DNA of 64,000 nt, from assembly GCF_009674665.1 (NCBI RefSeq), contig NZ_WKJD01000002.1:1-64000 (forward strand), given 5' to 3'. This document shows positions 1-8,515 of this stretch, piece by piece (positions within the stretch are counted from its first letter, which is position 1; each line of letters starts with the position of its first letter). The position numbers and the translations under genes were made by a program. Origin of the DNA: Agromyces kandeliae. Its GTDB lineage: Bacteria; Actinomycetota; Actinomycetes; Actinomycetales; Microbacteriaceae. The notes beneath the pieces are model-generated. The model saw nothing but the letters and a program-made list of their open reading frames with translations. It was not told the origin of the DNA and searched no databases.

Positions 1-1221
1 GTCGATGTGGTGCGCTTCGACGTAGCCGATGTTCTGGCCGCAGGAGGCGCAGCCGCCGTCGCGTTCGCCGAGCGCGAGCCGCTGCGCCTTGGTGAAGAGT
101 CGGGCGGCCCGGCCGAGGTCGAGTGGCAGGCTATCGCCGCCGAGCACGGCTGGGATGAGTTCCGCGTCGGCCGCCATGCGGCGCGCGGTGGCGGGGGAGA
201 TGGGCTGTTCGATGCCGTCGATGCGTGCGTGCCCGAGCCCGTCGATGAGGGTGTCGAGGTCGACGCGAACGACGACCGTGGTCTTCGCGAGCGCCGCCGC
301 CGTTTGGCTGCAGCCGAGGGTATGGCGGGCGAGTGCAGCGAGCGCGTCGGCTTGGATCTGCGGAATCGACCGCCGGTCATCGACCACGGGTGCGAGGGCT
401 CCTGGCTCACGCCGGCGCAGCGCTTCGCTGACGAGCGCCTCGATGGCCGCCTTCACCGGTGCGGCGCTCTCGGGGTCGAGGCGGGCATGCAGGTGCACCA
501 CACCACGGTTGTCTTCACGCATCGTCAGTGCGCGCTCCGTGCGCACCTCGTCTTCGCGGGGTTCGACGCCGTCGGGATCGAGCCGCGCCTCGGCCTCGCG
601 CACCCCGCGCATCAGCGTCTCGAGCGGCACCCGCGCTGCCAGATCGACCAGTGCCGCCTCGACCACGTCGATCCGGCTCGCCCCAGCCCGAGCCGCCGAC
701 CGGTCGAGCATCGACGTGATCACGGACGCCGCCTCGATGCTGATGATCGCCGTCTCGACCGCCGCTGCGACATGCGGATGCCGCGCCGGCATCCGCTCAC
801 CACTGAACGCCTGCCGCTCGGCGGTCGCGGCACCGACGGCGATCAGCCGGTGTGCGTCCGACCGCGACGCTCCCGTCGCGGCCGCGATCAGGCGCACCGG
901 ATTGTGGAATCCCTGTGCCTTCGCGAGACCGTCGACGCCGAACTCGGGCCCGGACCGTTTCGCCACCTCGGCGGCGACCCTGGCGAAGACCGCATCGACT
1001 TCACGACGTGCCTCGGCGATTGCATCGACGACCCGCACCAGCCCGGCATCGCCCATCCGTTCCACATCGACCTGAACCGCCCCACTCGCCGGACCCCACG
1101 CCGGCATCGCACCCGCCCACGTCTCCCGCAGCGCTGCCACACCGCGCTCGAGCGCAGCCAGCGCGGGCACCGCCGCGTGCGCCGGGTGCGTCGGCTGCGC
1201 GGGGGTCGGGGGCTCTTCCAT
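1..1221 (-). CDS. DUF222 / HNH endonuclease family protein (3' end cut by window edge)
   Basis: The frame reads from an ATG at 1221 down to base 1 without a stop, 407 codons so far, so the C-terminus lies outside the window. The N-terminal two thirds match the DUF222 (13E12 repeat) type: Ala/Arg-rich helical sequence with ERMPARHPHVAAAV and later LIPAVLGGDSLPLDLGR. Near the edge comes the start of an HNH nuclease fold, CASCGQNIGYVEAHHID, with a CxxC pair and the AHHID histidines. Such proteins are abundant and multicopy in Microbacteriaceae and other actinobacteria; their role is unsettled (mobile or self-splicing associated nucleases have been suggested). It is transcribed away from the rest of the window and has no evident operon partner here. 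Confidence 0.9.
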   Translation of the reverse strand, partial: MEEPPTPAQPTHPAHAAVPALAALERGVAALRETWAGAMPAWGPASGAVQVDVERMGDAGLVRVVDAIAEARREVDAVFARVAAEVAKRSGPEFGVDGLAKAQGFHNPVRLIAAATGASRSDAHRLIAVGAATAERQAFSGERMPARHPHVAAAVETAIISIEAASVITSMLDRSAARAGASRIDVVEAALVDLAARVPLETLMRGVREAEARLDPDGVEPREDEVRTERALTMREDNRGVVHLHARLDPESAAPVKAAIEALVSEALRRREPGALAPVVDDRRSIPQIQADALAALARHTLGCSQTAAALAKTTVVVRVDLDTLIDGLGHARIDGIEQPISPATARRMAADAELIPAVLGGDSLPLDLGRAARLFTKAQRLALGERDGGCASCGQNIGYVEAHHID

Positions 1222-1544
1222 GCTTCGATCCTGCACCCACCCACCGACATCCATTCGCGCCGGAAATCATCGATGACCAGCCATTCTCCTTGTGGATGAA
1301 TCGTCGCGAACGTGCCCTGTGGAGGAGGAGTCAGCAGGCCACGCCGAGCTCCGCGATCAGCATGGACGTCACTGGATCGACGACGCCTGCGCTTGGATCG
1401 GGTCGACGAGCAGGGATGCTGCCGCCCGCGCCGGCCGCCCGCGCACGCCACCCGCCCCGGACGCCCACGCCGGCCGCCCGCCGGCTCTCGCGCGGGCGAC
1501 GCGTCACGCCACCCCGAACGCGGCCAGCCGCGTCATCCGCCGTG
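1222..1544. other. intergenic stretch without a supported gene
   Basis: These 323 bases lie between the start of the HNH gene and the stop of the small membrane protein. Open frames exist on both strands but are Arg/Pro/Ala-rich, low-complexity translations typical of GC-rich non-coding sequence. I see no tRNA-like fold or strong hairpin. It should carry the promoter of the HNH gene, but I cannot place one. Confidence 0.5.
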
Positions 1545-1916
1545 TCAGCTCAGCGCGACCAGCAGGCTCAGCACCGCCAGCACGGCGACGACCGGCGTCA
1601 TCGTGACCCGCTCGGGCTTGCTTCGCGAGATGGCATTCGTCACGATGCCGAGCACGAAGTAGCCGAACACGACCCACATGCCCACCGCGGCGACGGCGTC
1701 GGGTACGACGTCGATCAGGTCGACGCGGTCGAGGGCGAGCACGGCGATGACGGCGTAGATGACGATCGACACCAGGCTGCCGACGCGCAGCCGTGCCGGA
1801 AGCACGCGGTGCGCACCGCCCCACGCGAACCGGCCGAGCGGCGCGCCGAGCGCGAGCGCGAGCTGGAACACCGCCAGCAGGGCGAGGATGACGGTCAGGG
1901 TGATCGCGGCGGCCAT
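1545..1916 (-). CDS. small four-helix integral membrane protein
   Basis: 123 residues beginning MAAAITLTVILALL. Hydrophobic segments lie at about 4-26, 47-65, 75-98 and 106-122, joined by short Arg-bearing loops, which predicts a four-helix inner-membrane protein. The size and pattern resemble small uncharacterised actinobacterial membrane proteins; no enzymatic motif is visible. A longer frame exists upstream to 2048, but it is Arg/Gly-rich and the ATG at 1916 begins the hydrophobic protein, so I chose it. It is divergent from the toxin-antitoxin pair that follows. Function unknown. Confidence 0.75.
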   Translation of the reverse strand: MAAAITLTVILALLAVFQLALALGAPLGRFAWGGAHRVLPARLRVGSLVSIVIYAVIAVLALDRVDLIDVVPDAVAAVGMWVVFGYFVLGIVTNAISRSKPERVTMTPVVAVLAVLSLLVALS

Positions 1917-2064
1917 GGGCCGAGGGTAGCGGTGGCATCCGCTCCCATCCACGCCGGCTTCGGAACGACCCGACGGATCTCCTCCACGAGCCGTGCCGCG
2001 TGGAGCCCGGCCGAGGCATGGTGCACCGAATCTCTCGACTGTTCCCATGGAGACGACGAACGCG

Positions 2065-2088
2065 TAGAATGTTTGCGTATCCGCAAAC
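2065..2088 (+). promoter_or_regulatory. promoter -10 and palindromic operator of the XRE/nucleotidyltransferase pair
   Basis: A -10-like TAGAAT (2065-2070) is followed at once by a perfect inverted repeat, GTTTGCG (2071-2077), TATC, CGCAAAC (2082-2088). The palindrome lies over the expected transcription start and just before a GGAGG ribosome site (2093-2097). This is the normal position for autorepression of a toxin-antitoxin operon by its helix-turn-helix antitoxin. No good -35 is visible, which is common for actinobacterial promoters. Confidence 0.7.
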
Positions 2089-2104
2089 AGAACGGAGGCC
2101 CGGA

Positions 2105-2683
2105 ATGGCTCCCGCCGCCACCCTCCTCCGCGCTGCGCGCAAGACCGCGGGTCTGTCGCAGGCCGAGCTGGTGCGCCGTTCGGGCATCGACAAGTCGACG
2201 GTCTCGCTCATCGAGTCGGGCCTGCGCAACCCGTCGATCGAGAAGCTCGACCACCTGCTGCGAGCAACGGGCCGCCGGGTCGGCGTCTATCCCACCTCTC
2301 GCAGCGGCTCGATCGAGGCGGGTGACGCCATCGCCGACTGGCTCGCCGACGGTGACCCCGAGGCCGCTCTCCGCGCCTTCCTGCGCTACAGCGACAACCT
2401 CGCCGCGACCGAAGGCGTCGATCGCGTCGTCCTGGCCGCGACCGAACCGCCGCCGACAGGTTCGCCGGTCTGGGATGCCGCGCTCGCCGCCGTCACCGAG
2501 TACTGGCTCGATCGCGACGCGCTGCCGCAGCCGGCATGGATCGACGACCCCGCGCGCACGCTCCCGGAGGAGACGCCGCTCACCGTGAACCGCTGGACCT
2601 CGACGCGCGCCATCCGTGACGTGCCTCCGGCGTTCCGCCGCCGCCGGATCCTCGTCGACGAGTCGACCCTGCAGAGCGCATGA
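2105..2683 (+). CDS. XRE-family helix-turn-helix regulator, probable antitoxin
   Basis: 192 residues. Residues about 5-60 form an XRE/Cro-type HTH: AGLSQAELVRRSGIDKST is the recognition region, followed by SLIESGLRNPSIEKLDHLL. The remaining 130 residues are an unassigned acidic helical domain. ATG 2105 is chosen because it has a GGAGG site 7 bases upstream and starts directly at the HTH. The stop overlaps the next start (ATGA at 2680), so the two are translationally coupled. The palindrome at 2071-2088 is the likely binding site. Inference: it is the antitoxin that neutralises or represses the downstream nucleotidyltransferase. Confidence 0.85.
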   Translation: MAPAATLLRAARKTAGLSQAELVRRSGIDKSTVSLIESGLRNPSIEKLDHLLRATGRRVGVYPTSRSGSIEAGDAIADWLADGDPEAALRAFLRYSDNLAATEGVDRVVLAATEPPPTGSPVWDAALAAVTEYWLDRDALPQPAWIDDPARTLPEETPLTVNRWTSTRAIRDVPPAFRRRRILVDESTLQSA

Positions 2684-3255
2684 CCGACCTCACGCGCGAC
2701 GACATGATCGACGGGCTCCGCGAGCTCGTGCGCGAGCTGCACGCCAGGGGCGAGCGCGGCGGCGTGAGCATCATCGGCGGCGCGGCCATGCTGCTCCGCT
2801 ACTACGGCGAGCGCCGCGTCACGCCCGACATCGACGCCAAGCTCCATCCGACGGGTCCGGCCCTCGAGATCGCGGCGGAGATCGCGCGACGACGCGGATG
2901 GGACGACGACTGGTTGAACGCCAAGGCGGCCACCTTCATCCCGATCGCGATCGACGTCGGCTGGGAGCCGCTCTACGACGACGATGACGTGTCGGTCTGG
3001 GTGATCTCGCCCGAGGCGCTGCTGGCGATGAAGATCCGCGCCAGCAGGCCGACCCGCGACGACGCCGACATCGCCGTGCTGCTCGCGCTCACCGGCATCC
3101 GCTCGGTCGACGAGGCAGAGGCGCTGTACGAGCGCTACTACCCGGGTGAACTGCCGAAGGATGCCGCGTACCTCATGATCGAGGACATCCTCGCGGCCGG
3201 GCTCCCGGAGCCGCCGCCGGCTCCGCCTCGGCCGGATCTCAGCCCGGGCGCCTAG
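2680..3255 (+). CDS. AbiEii/DUF6036-like nucleotidyltransferase, probable toxin
   Basis: 191 residues. The nucleotidyltransferase signature is clear: IIGGAAMLLRYYGERR with the Gly-Gly pair at 33-34, then VTPDIDAKL with the acidic D50-x-D52 metal-binding pair. A later segment, ISPEALLAMKIRASRPTRDD, is the conserved Lys/Arg and Asp part seen in AbiEii and DUF6036 proteins. In known families such enzymes add nucleotides to tRNA or other targets and are inhibited by a paired antitoxin (AbiE, MenAT). Here the regulator comes first and overlaps by four bases. Substrate and toxicity are inference. The C-terminus ends in a Pro-rich tail. Confidence 0.8.
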   Translation: MTDLTRDDMIDGLRELVRELHARGERGGVSIIGGAAMLLRYYGERRVTPDIDAKLHPTGPALEIAAEIARRRGWDDDWLNAKAATFIPIAIDVGWEPLYDDDDVSVWVISPEALLAMKIRASRPTRDDADIAVLLALTGIRSVDEAEALYERYYPGELPKDAAYLMIEDILAAGLPEPPPAPPRPDLSPGA

Positions 3256-3466
3256 AGGCCGCGCTGCGGCCGAGCCGATGACGGATGCTGCGATGAGCCG
3301 AGCCCCTGGCCGCACGAGCGCGAGGGCGAACTCGCGCTGAGCTGCCCGGTACCTGTCGCGCGCGTTGCTCGGGCTCATCGCGGAACGTCTGTCGGACGAC
3401 GTCATCGAGCGCCTGACCGGTCAGGACACCCGTCGAACGCCTCCCGTTCGACCGAGTGCGGGCGCC

Positions 3467-4378
3467 TCACGCTCCGCGCAGTACGAATCCGAGCGAGCCG
3501 ACCGGCTGCTCATCGTGACGCAACAGGACAGCCTCAGCGACGATCGCCGCGTCGGGAGAGAGCTCGCCCTCGGGTTCGATCGCCAACTCGACCCTCACGC
3601 GCTCGTGCGCCGCGAGCGACAGGCCATGGCTCAACTCGCGCATGGGATCCGTGAGCGCACGACCGTCGGGCCCGTGCAGCGTCACGATGGGCGGAATCTC
3701 CGACAGCTCTGCGCCGAGTTCGGCAACGACCGGCATGACGGCCGAGAGCTCGGTTCTCCTGACGAGCAGCACGAACTCGCCGTCATCCGCCGTGGGGTTC
3801 GCCAGGTCGAACGGGATCATCGCCGGCGCACCCGGTTGCGCGGTCACCGCCGTCAGGTTGCGTTGCGCCCAGTGGCGGTCGCCGACCGGATCGCAGACCG
3901 TTCCCGCCCGATCCTGCGGATGGTGCACGGCGGCGAGGAGGCAGATGTGGTCCGGCGCCGACGCCGGGATCGTCCGACGCATCGTCGGCGTCGTCACCGT
4001 GAGCGGCGACGTCCTGGCGGGCGGGACGGCGACGGTCGTCGCACCGAAGAACTCCGGCTGGGCGAAGCCCACGGTCGGGTCGGCCCAGTACACGACGACG
4101 GTCGCGATGGAGGCGGAGTTGCCGTCGCCGGAGTTGCGGACCTGCACCGCCACCTCGAGCGTCTCACCCGGCTGGTACGGGCCCGCGACGATGGCGGGAC
4201 TCAACCACGACACCACCTGGGACGGCAAGGGCCGCTGCTCGCCCGTATCCCACTTCCCCCCTGGTTGCAGCGCGGAGGTCCAGTAGGGAAGGCAGAAGAA
4301 CGGGCGCAGGTCGGGCCTGGCCTGATCGTGATCGTGATCGTGATCGTGATCGTGATCGTGTTCGTCGTGCTGAGACAT
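3467..4378 (-). CDS. uncharacterised protein with N-terminal His-Asp repeat
   Basis: 303 residues. The N-terminus is MSQHDEHDHDHDHDHDHD, a His-Asp repeat that could bind metal, followed by a WSxPAIVxGPYQPGETLEVAVQVRNSG stretch (written here with gaps) that resembles a CARDB-like beta-sandwich segment around residues 55-110. Several WADP, PDHICLLAAVHHPQD and RVRVELAI segments suggest more beta structure. There is no signal peptide or membrane segment, so it is probably cytosolic. It starts 9 bases after the stop of the 602-residue gene, so the two form an operon. I do not recognise the family by name and assign no function. Confidence 0.75.
   Translation of the reverse strand: MSQHDEHDHDHDHDHDHDQARPDLRPFFCLPYWTSALQPGGKWDTGEQRPLPSQVVSWLSPAIVAGPYQPGETLEVAVQVRNSGDGNSASIATVVVYWADPTVGFAQPEFFGATTVAVPPARTSPLTVTTPTMRRTIPASAPDHICLLAAVHHPQDRAGTVCDPVGDRHWAQRNLTAVTAQPGAPAMIPFDLANPTADDGEFVLLVRRTELSAVMPVVAELGAELSEIPPIVTLHGPDGRALTDPMRELSHGLSLAAHERVRVELAIEPEGELSPDAAIVAEAVLLRHDEQPVGSLGFVLRGA
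4324..4360. repeat. hexanucleotide microsatellite, about six copies of GATCGT
   Basis: Six perfect tandem copies of GATCGT plus one base lie inside the 5' coding end of the 303-residue gene. They encode the His-Asp repeat. As the unit is six bases, copy-number change alters repeat length without a frameshift. Confidence 0.95.
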
Positions 4379-4387
4379 CCGTTCGCC

Positions 4388-6196
4388 TCACTGATCGGTG
4401 TAGTCGAGTATCCGGACCGGTACGGGGGCGTCGTGCACCGATCCGGCCGCCTCCCACGCCGGGTGACCGTGGCCACGGTCGGCGTCGAGGTCCAGGTTGA
4501 CATCGCCGTCGGCGCCGTGCGCGATGTCGCTCCAGAGCGACAGCGCGATCGTGCCGGCGTCCAGGGCGGCGCTTCCGTCGGAGACGGCGCGGGGCAGGGC
4601 GCCGTGCGGGTACGGCGATGGCGTCGCGGTGGGTTCCTCGGCCTCCGTGGTCGGGTAGCGATGGTAGGTCGACTCGGGGTCCGGCTCCTCGAGATGCGGC
4701 CCGAACGGTTCCACGGTGATCCTGACGAACTGTTCGTAGAGCGGCAGCGACTCGGTCGACTCGGGGGCGATGAGGCCGGTGATCACGAGGAAGGTTCGGG
4801 CACGCGCCAGGGTATCGAACGTCTGGGTGTGCAGGTCGAACAGCAGCATCACGAGCTGCAGTGCCTGCGGCGAGGTTCCGACGGCGGTCAGGCCCTGCTC
4901 GGTCGATTGCGGATCCCAGACCTCGCGCTGCTCGCGTGGGTCGGGCGGGTCCTGCTCGAACAGCTTGCTGAGGAACATGTTCTCCCAGAACGTGCACGTC
5001 TCGCCATCCGCCCACTGGACGACGCACCGGATGAACGCCTGCACCACGTCGGCCACGAGGAGGATCAGGGCGATCACGCCGCAGACCTCGCTGGCGGATT
5101 TCACGTCGGACTTGCCGGGTGTGCCGGGTCCGGGCTCGCCCGGGCCGACCTGGACGGCGGGGCCGTTGTCGGTGCCGACGACGTCCAGGTCCTGCGGCAC
5201 GAGGTGCGCCGGCGGGTTTCCGGGATCGCTCCAGGCGAGCTGCATCCATCCTCCGGACGGCGGGGCGGGCACCGCCGGCATCGTGAACGAGTCGAGCAGC
5301 CGAAGATGGCGGATGACGCGCTCGACGCCCGTGCGCATCGACGGCGCGTCCACGTCGGCAGGCAGGTCGTACGCCTCTCGCAGGGATGCGGTGAGGAGTG
5401 CGTCGAGGTCGGGATCGAGCTCCCCGTTCGGGGCGACGGTGTCGAGCAGGTCTGCGAAGCGGCTCGGAGTGTCGGCCGTCGTCGACAGGTTCGACGACAC
5501 CCAGCTGCCGATCGAGTACGAACCGAGACGGTCGCGGAAGTGGTGCAGTCGCCGGGGCCCGCCGACGACGTGATTCAGGAATGCCGATCCGGTGGCGTGC
5601 GCCGCGTATGCGCTCGTGACGCCAACCGCGGCCGCGAGGCATCTGGGCGTCGACTGCGCGGCGTTCCGGTACACCGCACGAACGAACGCGTCGCCGCGGC
5701 GTGCGATGACCCGATCGCCCCAGCCCCATCGGGAGACCTCGAGGTCGTCCTGACGCGGATGCGGCGGCAGGTGCTGCATGGTCGTCGCCTCGGCGCGGAT
5801 GGCGTCGACATCCGCCCGCAGGGCGATGGCCTCGTTGGCGAGTTCTTGGAGCTGCACCGTCGCCGTGTCGAACGCACCGGTCGCGTTCGGAGCGGCGGGG
5901 TTCTCGAGCGCGGATTCCAGCGCGGCCCGGATGGATCCGAGGCGTTCTGCGAGTTCGCGTCCGCGGCTCCACGTCGCCGATGCCCGCTCCAGCAGGTCGA
6001 GTTCGCCGCTGCCGTCGTCCGATCGGGCGACGACGTGATGGATGAACGCCCCGAGCAGCCCGACGGCCGGCGCATCGCGCACCGCGTCGACCGCGGCCCG
6101 CCGACGCGCTTCGAGCTCGGGTTCGAGGAACGCGGCCTGTTCGAGTGCGTCGAGGAACGACCCGTGGATGGCCCGGAGCCAGCGGTACTCGATCAT
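4388..6196 (-). CDS. uncharacterised 602-residue protein
   Basis: Begins MIEYRWLRAIHGSFLD and is mostly helical in its first 250 residues, with ELANEAIALRADVDAIRAEA as a likely coiled coil near 125-145. A hydrophobic stretch, VCGVIALILLVADVVQAF, lies near residue 370-390 and is followed by CVVQWADGETCTFWENMF with several cysteines. The end is Asp/Pro-rich. No signal peptide is seen. It is the first gene of an operon with the His-Asp-repeat protein. I recognise no family. A membrane-attached role is possible from the single hydrophobic segment, but that is inference. Confidence 0.75.
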   Translation of the reverse strand: MIEYRWLRAIHGSFLDALEQAAFLEPELEARRRAAVDAVRDAPAVGLLGAFIHHVVARSDDGSGELDLLERASATWSRGRELAERLGSIRAALESALENPAAPNATGAFDTATVQLQELANEAIALRADVDAIRAEATTMQHLPPHPRQDDLEVSRWGWGDRVIARRGDAFVRAVYRNAAQSTPRCLAAAVGVTSAYAAHATGSAFLNHVVGGPRRLHHFRDRLGSYSIGSWVSSNLSTTADTPSRFADLLDTVAPNGELDPDLDALLTASLREAYDLPADVDAPSMRTGVERVIRHLRLLDSFTMPAVPAPPSGGWMQLAWSDPGNPPAHLVPQDLDVVGTDNGPAVQVGPGEPGPGTPGKSDVKSASEVCGVIALILLVADVVQAFIRCVVQWADGETCTFWENMFLSKLFEQDPPDPREQREVWDPQSTEQGLTAVGTSPQALQLVMLLFDLHTQTFDTLARARTFLVITGLIAPESTESLPLYEQFVRITVEPFGPHLEEPDPESTYHRYPTTEAEEPTATPSPYPHGALPRAVSDGSAALDAGTIALSLWSDIAHGADGDVNLDLDADRGHGHPAWEAAGSVHDAPVPVRILDYTDQ

Positions 6197-6453
6197 CGGA
6201 ACGCCTTCCGCGAAGAATTCGAGACGGGCTCATCTTCGCGGCTGGGGGTGGGGCTCGGCAACAGGGTCAGCACGGAGTCGAGGCGCGGGGCCGGGCGGTC
6301 GCGGCTGATCACCCTGGTGGACGGACGTCGCGTGCTGCCCATGCCCGCGATAGGTTTACGCGATGATCGTCGTCGCCCGCTCGGCCACATCCGGGGTCGG
6401 CCTCCGGGACCGGGGTTCCCTCGCGACATTCCACTCGTCTGCTCACGCGCCGT

Positions 6454-6494
6454 TGCCGCACCGCGGGATCACGCTGAAGGCCGGCGGTGCGGCA
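6454..6494 (+). promoter_or_regulatory. inverted repeat covering the ribosome-binding region of the next gene
   Basis: TGCCGCACCGC at 6454-6464 and its exact reverse complement at 6484-6494 can form an 11-bp stem around a 19-base loop. The right arm ends two bases before the ATG at 6497, so the RNA stem would cover the initiation region. It could control translation or be a DNA-binding site. It is not followed by a T-run and does not look like a terminator. Confidence 0.5.
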
Positions 6495-6496
6495 CG

Positions 6497-7198
6497 ATGA
6501 CGACGGATGCTGCCGCCAAGGGCGGCGACGTCCGTGCGCGCGCGGCGGCGCGGCATCCGTCGTGGGTCTGGCTGGTGTGCTGGGTGGTTGCGCTCGGCGC
6601 GACCGCACTGACCATCTGGATGCTCGACCAGTCCATCGCCGCAGTCGACGATTCGGAACTCGACCTCGTCGGCCACCTCGGCGTCGTGTTCGGCGTGACC
6701 GTGTTCATGATCGCCGCTTTCGCCTGGATATGGCTCGTGATGGCGATCCAGAACGGTGCGCGCGTCGATGCGGCGCTCGGGCGATCACGTCGCGCCTTCC
6801 ATCTGCCGGTTGGTTTCGACACGACGGCGGTGCAGCAGGTCGCGCTTCTGTCGAAGGTGCTGACGGGTCGGCCGCGTCATCTGTCCCCACGTGCGCTCGC
6901 CACGCTCTCGGCGGATGCCTCGGGGCTCGCGCTCTTCACGCGCGCCGGCCTGGGTGAGCCGTTCGTCATCCCGGCGAGCTCAGTGCAGTCGGTGACGACG
7001 GGAGTCCGACACGTGCTGTTCGGCACCCGTCCGACTCTCGAGCTCGGGGTTGAGACGCATGGCGACCGGTTGGTCGTGGCGCTGTACCCGTTCACTTGGG
7101 AGCATCCGTTTCGATCGGTGCCGCTGGAATACGTCGAGGCGTGCGCTTCGGAGATCCGGCGCGAACTCGACCTCGCGGCGGATCCGGCCACCCGTTGA
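6497..7198 (+). CDS. two-helix membrane protein of unknown function
   Basis: 233 residues. After a 20-residue charged N-terminus come two hydrophobic helices, WVWLVCWVVALGATALTIWM (about 23-42) and HLGVVFGVTVFMIAAFAWIW (about 58-77, with a few more residues after). The rest (about 90-233) is soluble and contains HLSPRALATLSADASGLALF and SVQSVTTGVRHVLFGTRPTL, which reads like a PH-like beta domain on the cytoplasmic side. It stops 10 bases before the LacI regulator, which suggests cotranscription. The start follows the strong inverted repeat. No family is recognised. Confidence 0.8.
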   Translation: MTTDAAAKGGDVRARAAARHPSWVWLVCWVVALGATALTIWMLDQSIAAVDDSELDLVGHLGVVFGVTVFMIAAFAWIWLVMAIQNGARVDAALGRSRRAFHLPVGFDTTAVQQVALLSKVLTGRPRHLSPRALATLSADASGLALFTRAGLGEPFVIPASSVQSVTTGVRHVLFGTRPTLELGVETHGDRLVVALYPFTWEHPFRSVPLEYVEACASEIRRELDLAADPATR

Positions 7199-7208
7199 TA
7201 CCGCGCCC

Positions 7209-8204
7209 GTGGCGGTCACGCTGAAGGATGTCGCGCAGGCATCCGGCGTGAGCATCTCGACGGTCAGCCGCATCCTCGACGACCGCACGCCGGCCTCCCG
7301 CAGCGAGACGGCGCAGCGCGTGCGCCGCGTCGCGGAGGAGCTCGGATACCGCCGCAACATGTTCGCCGCGAACCTCCGGCGCGGTGCCACGGGCACGATC
7401 GGCGTGCTCGTGCCGCGCCTGACCGACACCGTGATGGCGCTCATGTTCCAGGCGATCGAGGAGGCCGCCGGCCGACGCGGCTACTTCGCCGTGGTGGCGA
7501 CCTGCGGCGACGAACCCGACCACGAGCGCCGCGCCACCGAGACCCTCCTGGACCGCAACGTCGACGGCGTGATCCTCGCGACCGCCCGCCTCGACGACGA
7601 GCTCCCGGCGTCACTGCGCGCCCGCGACATCCCGCACGTCCTCGTGCTCCGCACCGACCGCATCAGCCCCTCATCGCTCGGCGACGACGAGACCGGCGGA
7701 TACCTCGCGACCCGCCACCTGATCGACCTCGGGCACCGCGACATCGGGATGGTGACCGGGCCCTGGTTCACCTCGAGCGCCCGCGACCGCCGTGCCGGCG
7801 CGGAGCGCGCCCTCCGCGAGGCCGGGCTCCCGATCGACGACGCCCGCATGCTCTCGGTCGGCTACGGCGTCGACGACGGCATCGAGGCGGGCATGCGCCT
7901 GCTCGACCGCCCCGACCGCCCGACGGCGGTGTTCGCCGCGAACGACAACCTCGCGATGGGCGTGCTCACCGCGGCGAGCGGCCTCGGCCTCCGCATCGGA
8001 TCCGACCTCTCGATCGTCGGCTACAACGACATCCCCCTGGTGTCGCGGCTGCCGGTGGCGCTCTCCTCGGTGCGCACGCCGTTCGAGCAGATCGCGTCGA
8101 CGGCGCTGCAGCTGCTGCTGTCGCCGGAGGAGGGGGAGCGTGGGATCCGGATGGCGCTGCCGACCCTCATCCCGCGGGCGTCGACGGCACTGCCGCGGCG
8201 CTGA
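7209..8204 (+). CDS. LacI-family transcriptional regulator
   Basis: 331 residues from a GTG start. The N-terminal HTH is the standard LacI sequence, VTLKDVAQASGVSISTVSR (residues 3-21), with the hinge region GYRRNMFAANLRRG near 50. The periplasmic-binding-protein-like effector domain runs to the end, including TIGVLVPRLTD, HRDIGMVTGP, AVFAANDNLAMGVL and LSIVGYNDIPL, the usual markers. Family members repress sugar-use genes and are released by a sugar. No transport or sugar-enzyme gene is adjacent, so the target is unknown; it may act elsewhere. Only 10 bases separate it from the upstream membrane protein. Confidence 0.93.
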   Translation: MAVTLKDVAQASGVSISTVSRILDDRTPASRSETAQRVRRVAEELGYRRNMFAANLRRGATGTIGVLVPRLTDTVMALMFQAIEEAAGRRGYFAVVATCGDEPDHERRATETLLDRNVDGVILATARLDDELPASLRARDIPHVLVLRTDRISPSSLGDDETGGYLATRHLIDLGHRDIGMVTGPWFTSSARDRRAGAERALREAGLPIDDARMLSVGYGVDDGIEAGMRLLDRPDRPTAVFAANDNLAMGVLTAASGLGLRIGSDLSIVGYNDIPLVSRLPVALSSVRTPFEQIASTALQLLLSPEEGERGIRMALPTLIPRASTALPRR

Positions 8205-8515
8205 CGGCGAGGCCGTGGTCGAGGAGTACCGCGCGGCGGGGGATGCACCTGCACGCCGAGCGACACAAGAGTGCGTCCGACGCGTTCGACGTTCCAGCCG
8301 ATGGTGGAGACTGGCAAGCAGATGGCGGGTGCCGCCGTCGATCTGCAGCGGGAACGCTGTGAAGCTCGTGCACGGCACGCTCGAGACGTCGACCACGCGG
8401 GGCGGCAGTTCGCCCTGTGGGAACAGGGTGTCAGCGGATGCCGCCTCGGCGAGCAACGCCACAACAACCGACGCGTAGGATTGAGACTCGCCCGACAGCG
8501 AGGAGTGTGGATTCG
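8205..8515. other. intergenic stretch with a possible decayed minus-strand gene
   Basis: No intact gene is seen. On the minus strand one frame reads LAEAASADTLFPQGELPPRVV through SFTAFPLQIDGG and a second frame continues IGWNVERVGRTLVSLGVQVHPP, as if a coding region had been frameshifted. Neither part is recognised. The right end of this stretch is where base composition drops from the high-GC backbone to the lower-GC island. Confidence 0.35.

Noticed and set aside
4324-4360. Tandem GATCGT repeats as a CRISPR array
   Set aside because: No spacers; a coding microsatellite.
6193-6429. A 78-codon minus-strand frame overlapping the 602-residue gene start
   Set aside because: ATGA overlap is tempting, but the sequence is Arg/Ser/Pro-rich with no conserved look.
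3365-7198. A 1277-codon plus-strand open frame
   Set aside because: Its first 1040 codons are Arg/Gly-rich antisense to the 303- and 602-residue genes. Only the part from 6497 is protein-like.
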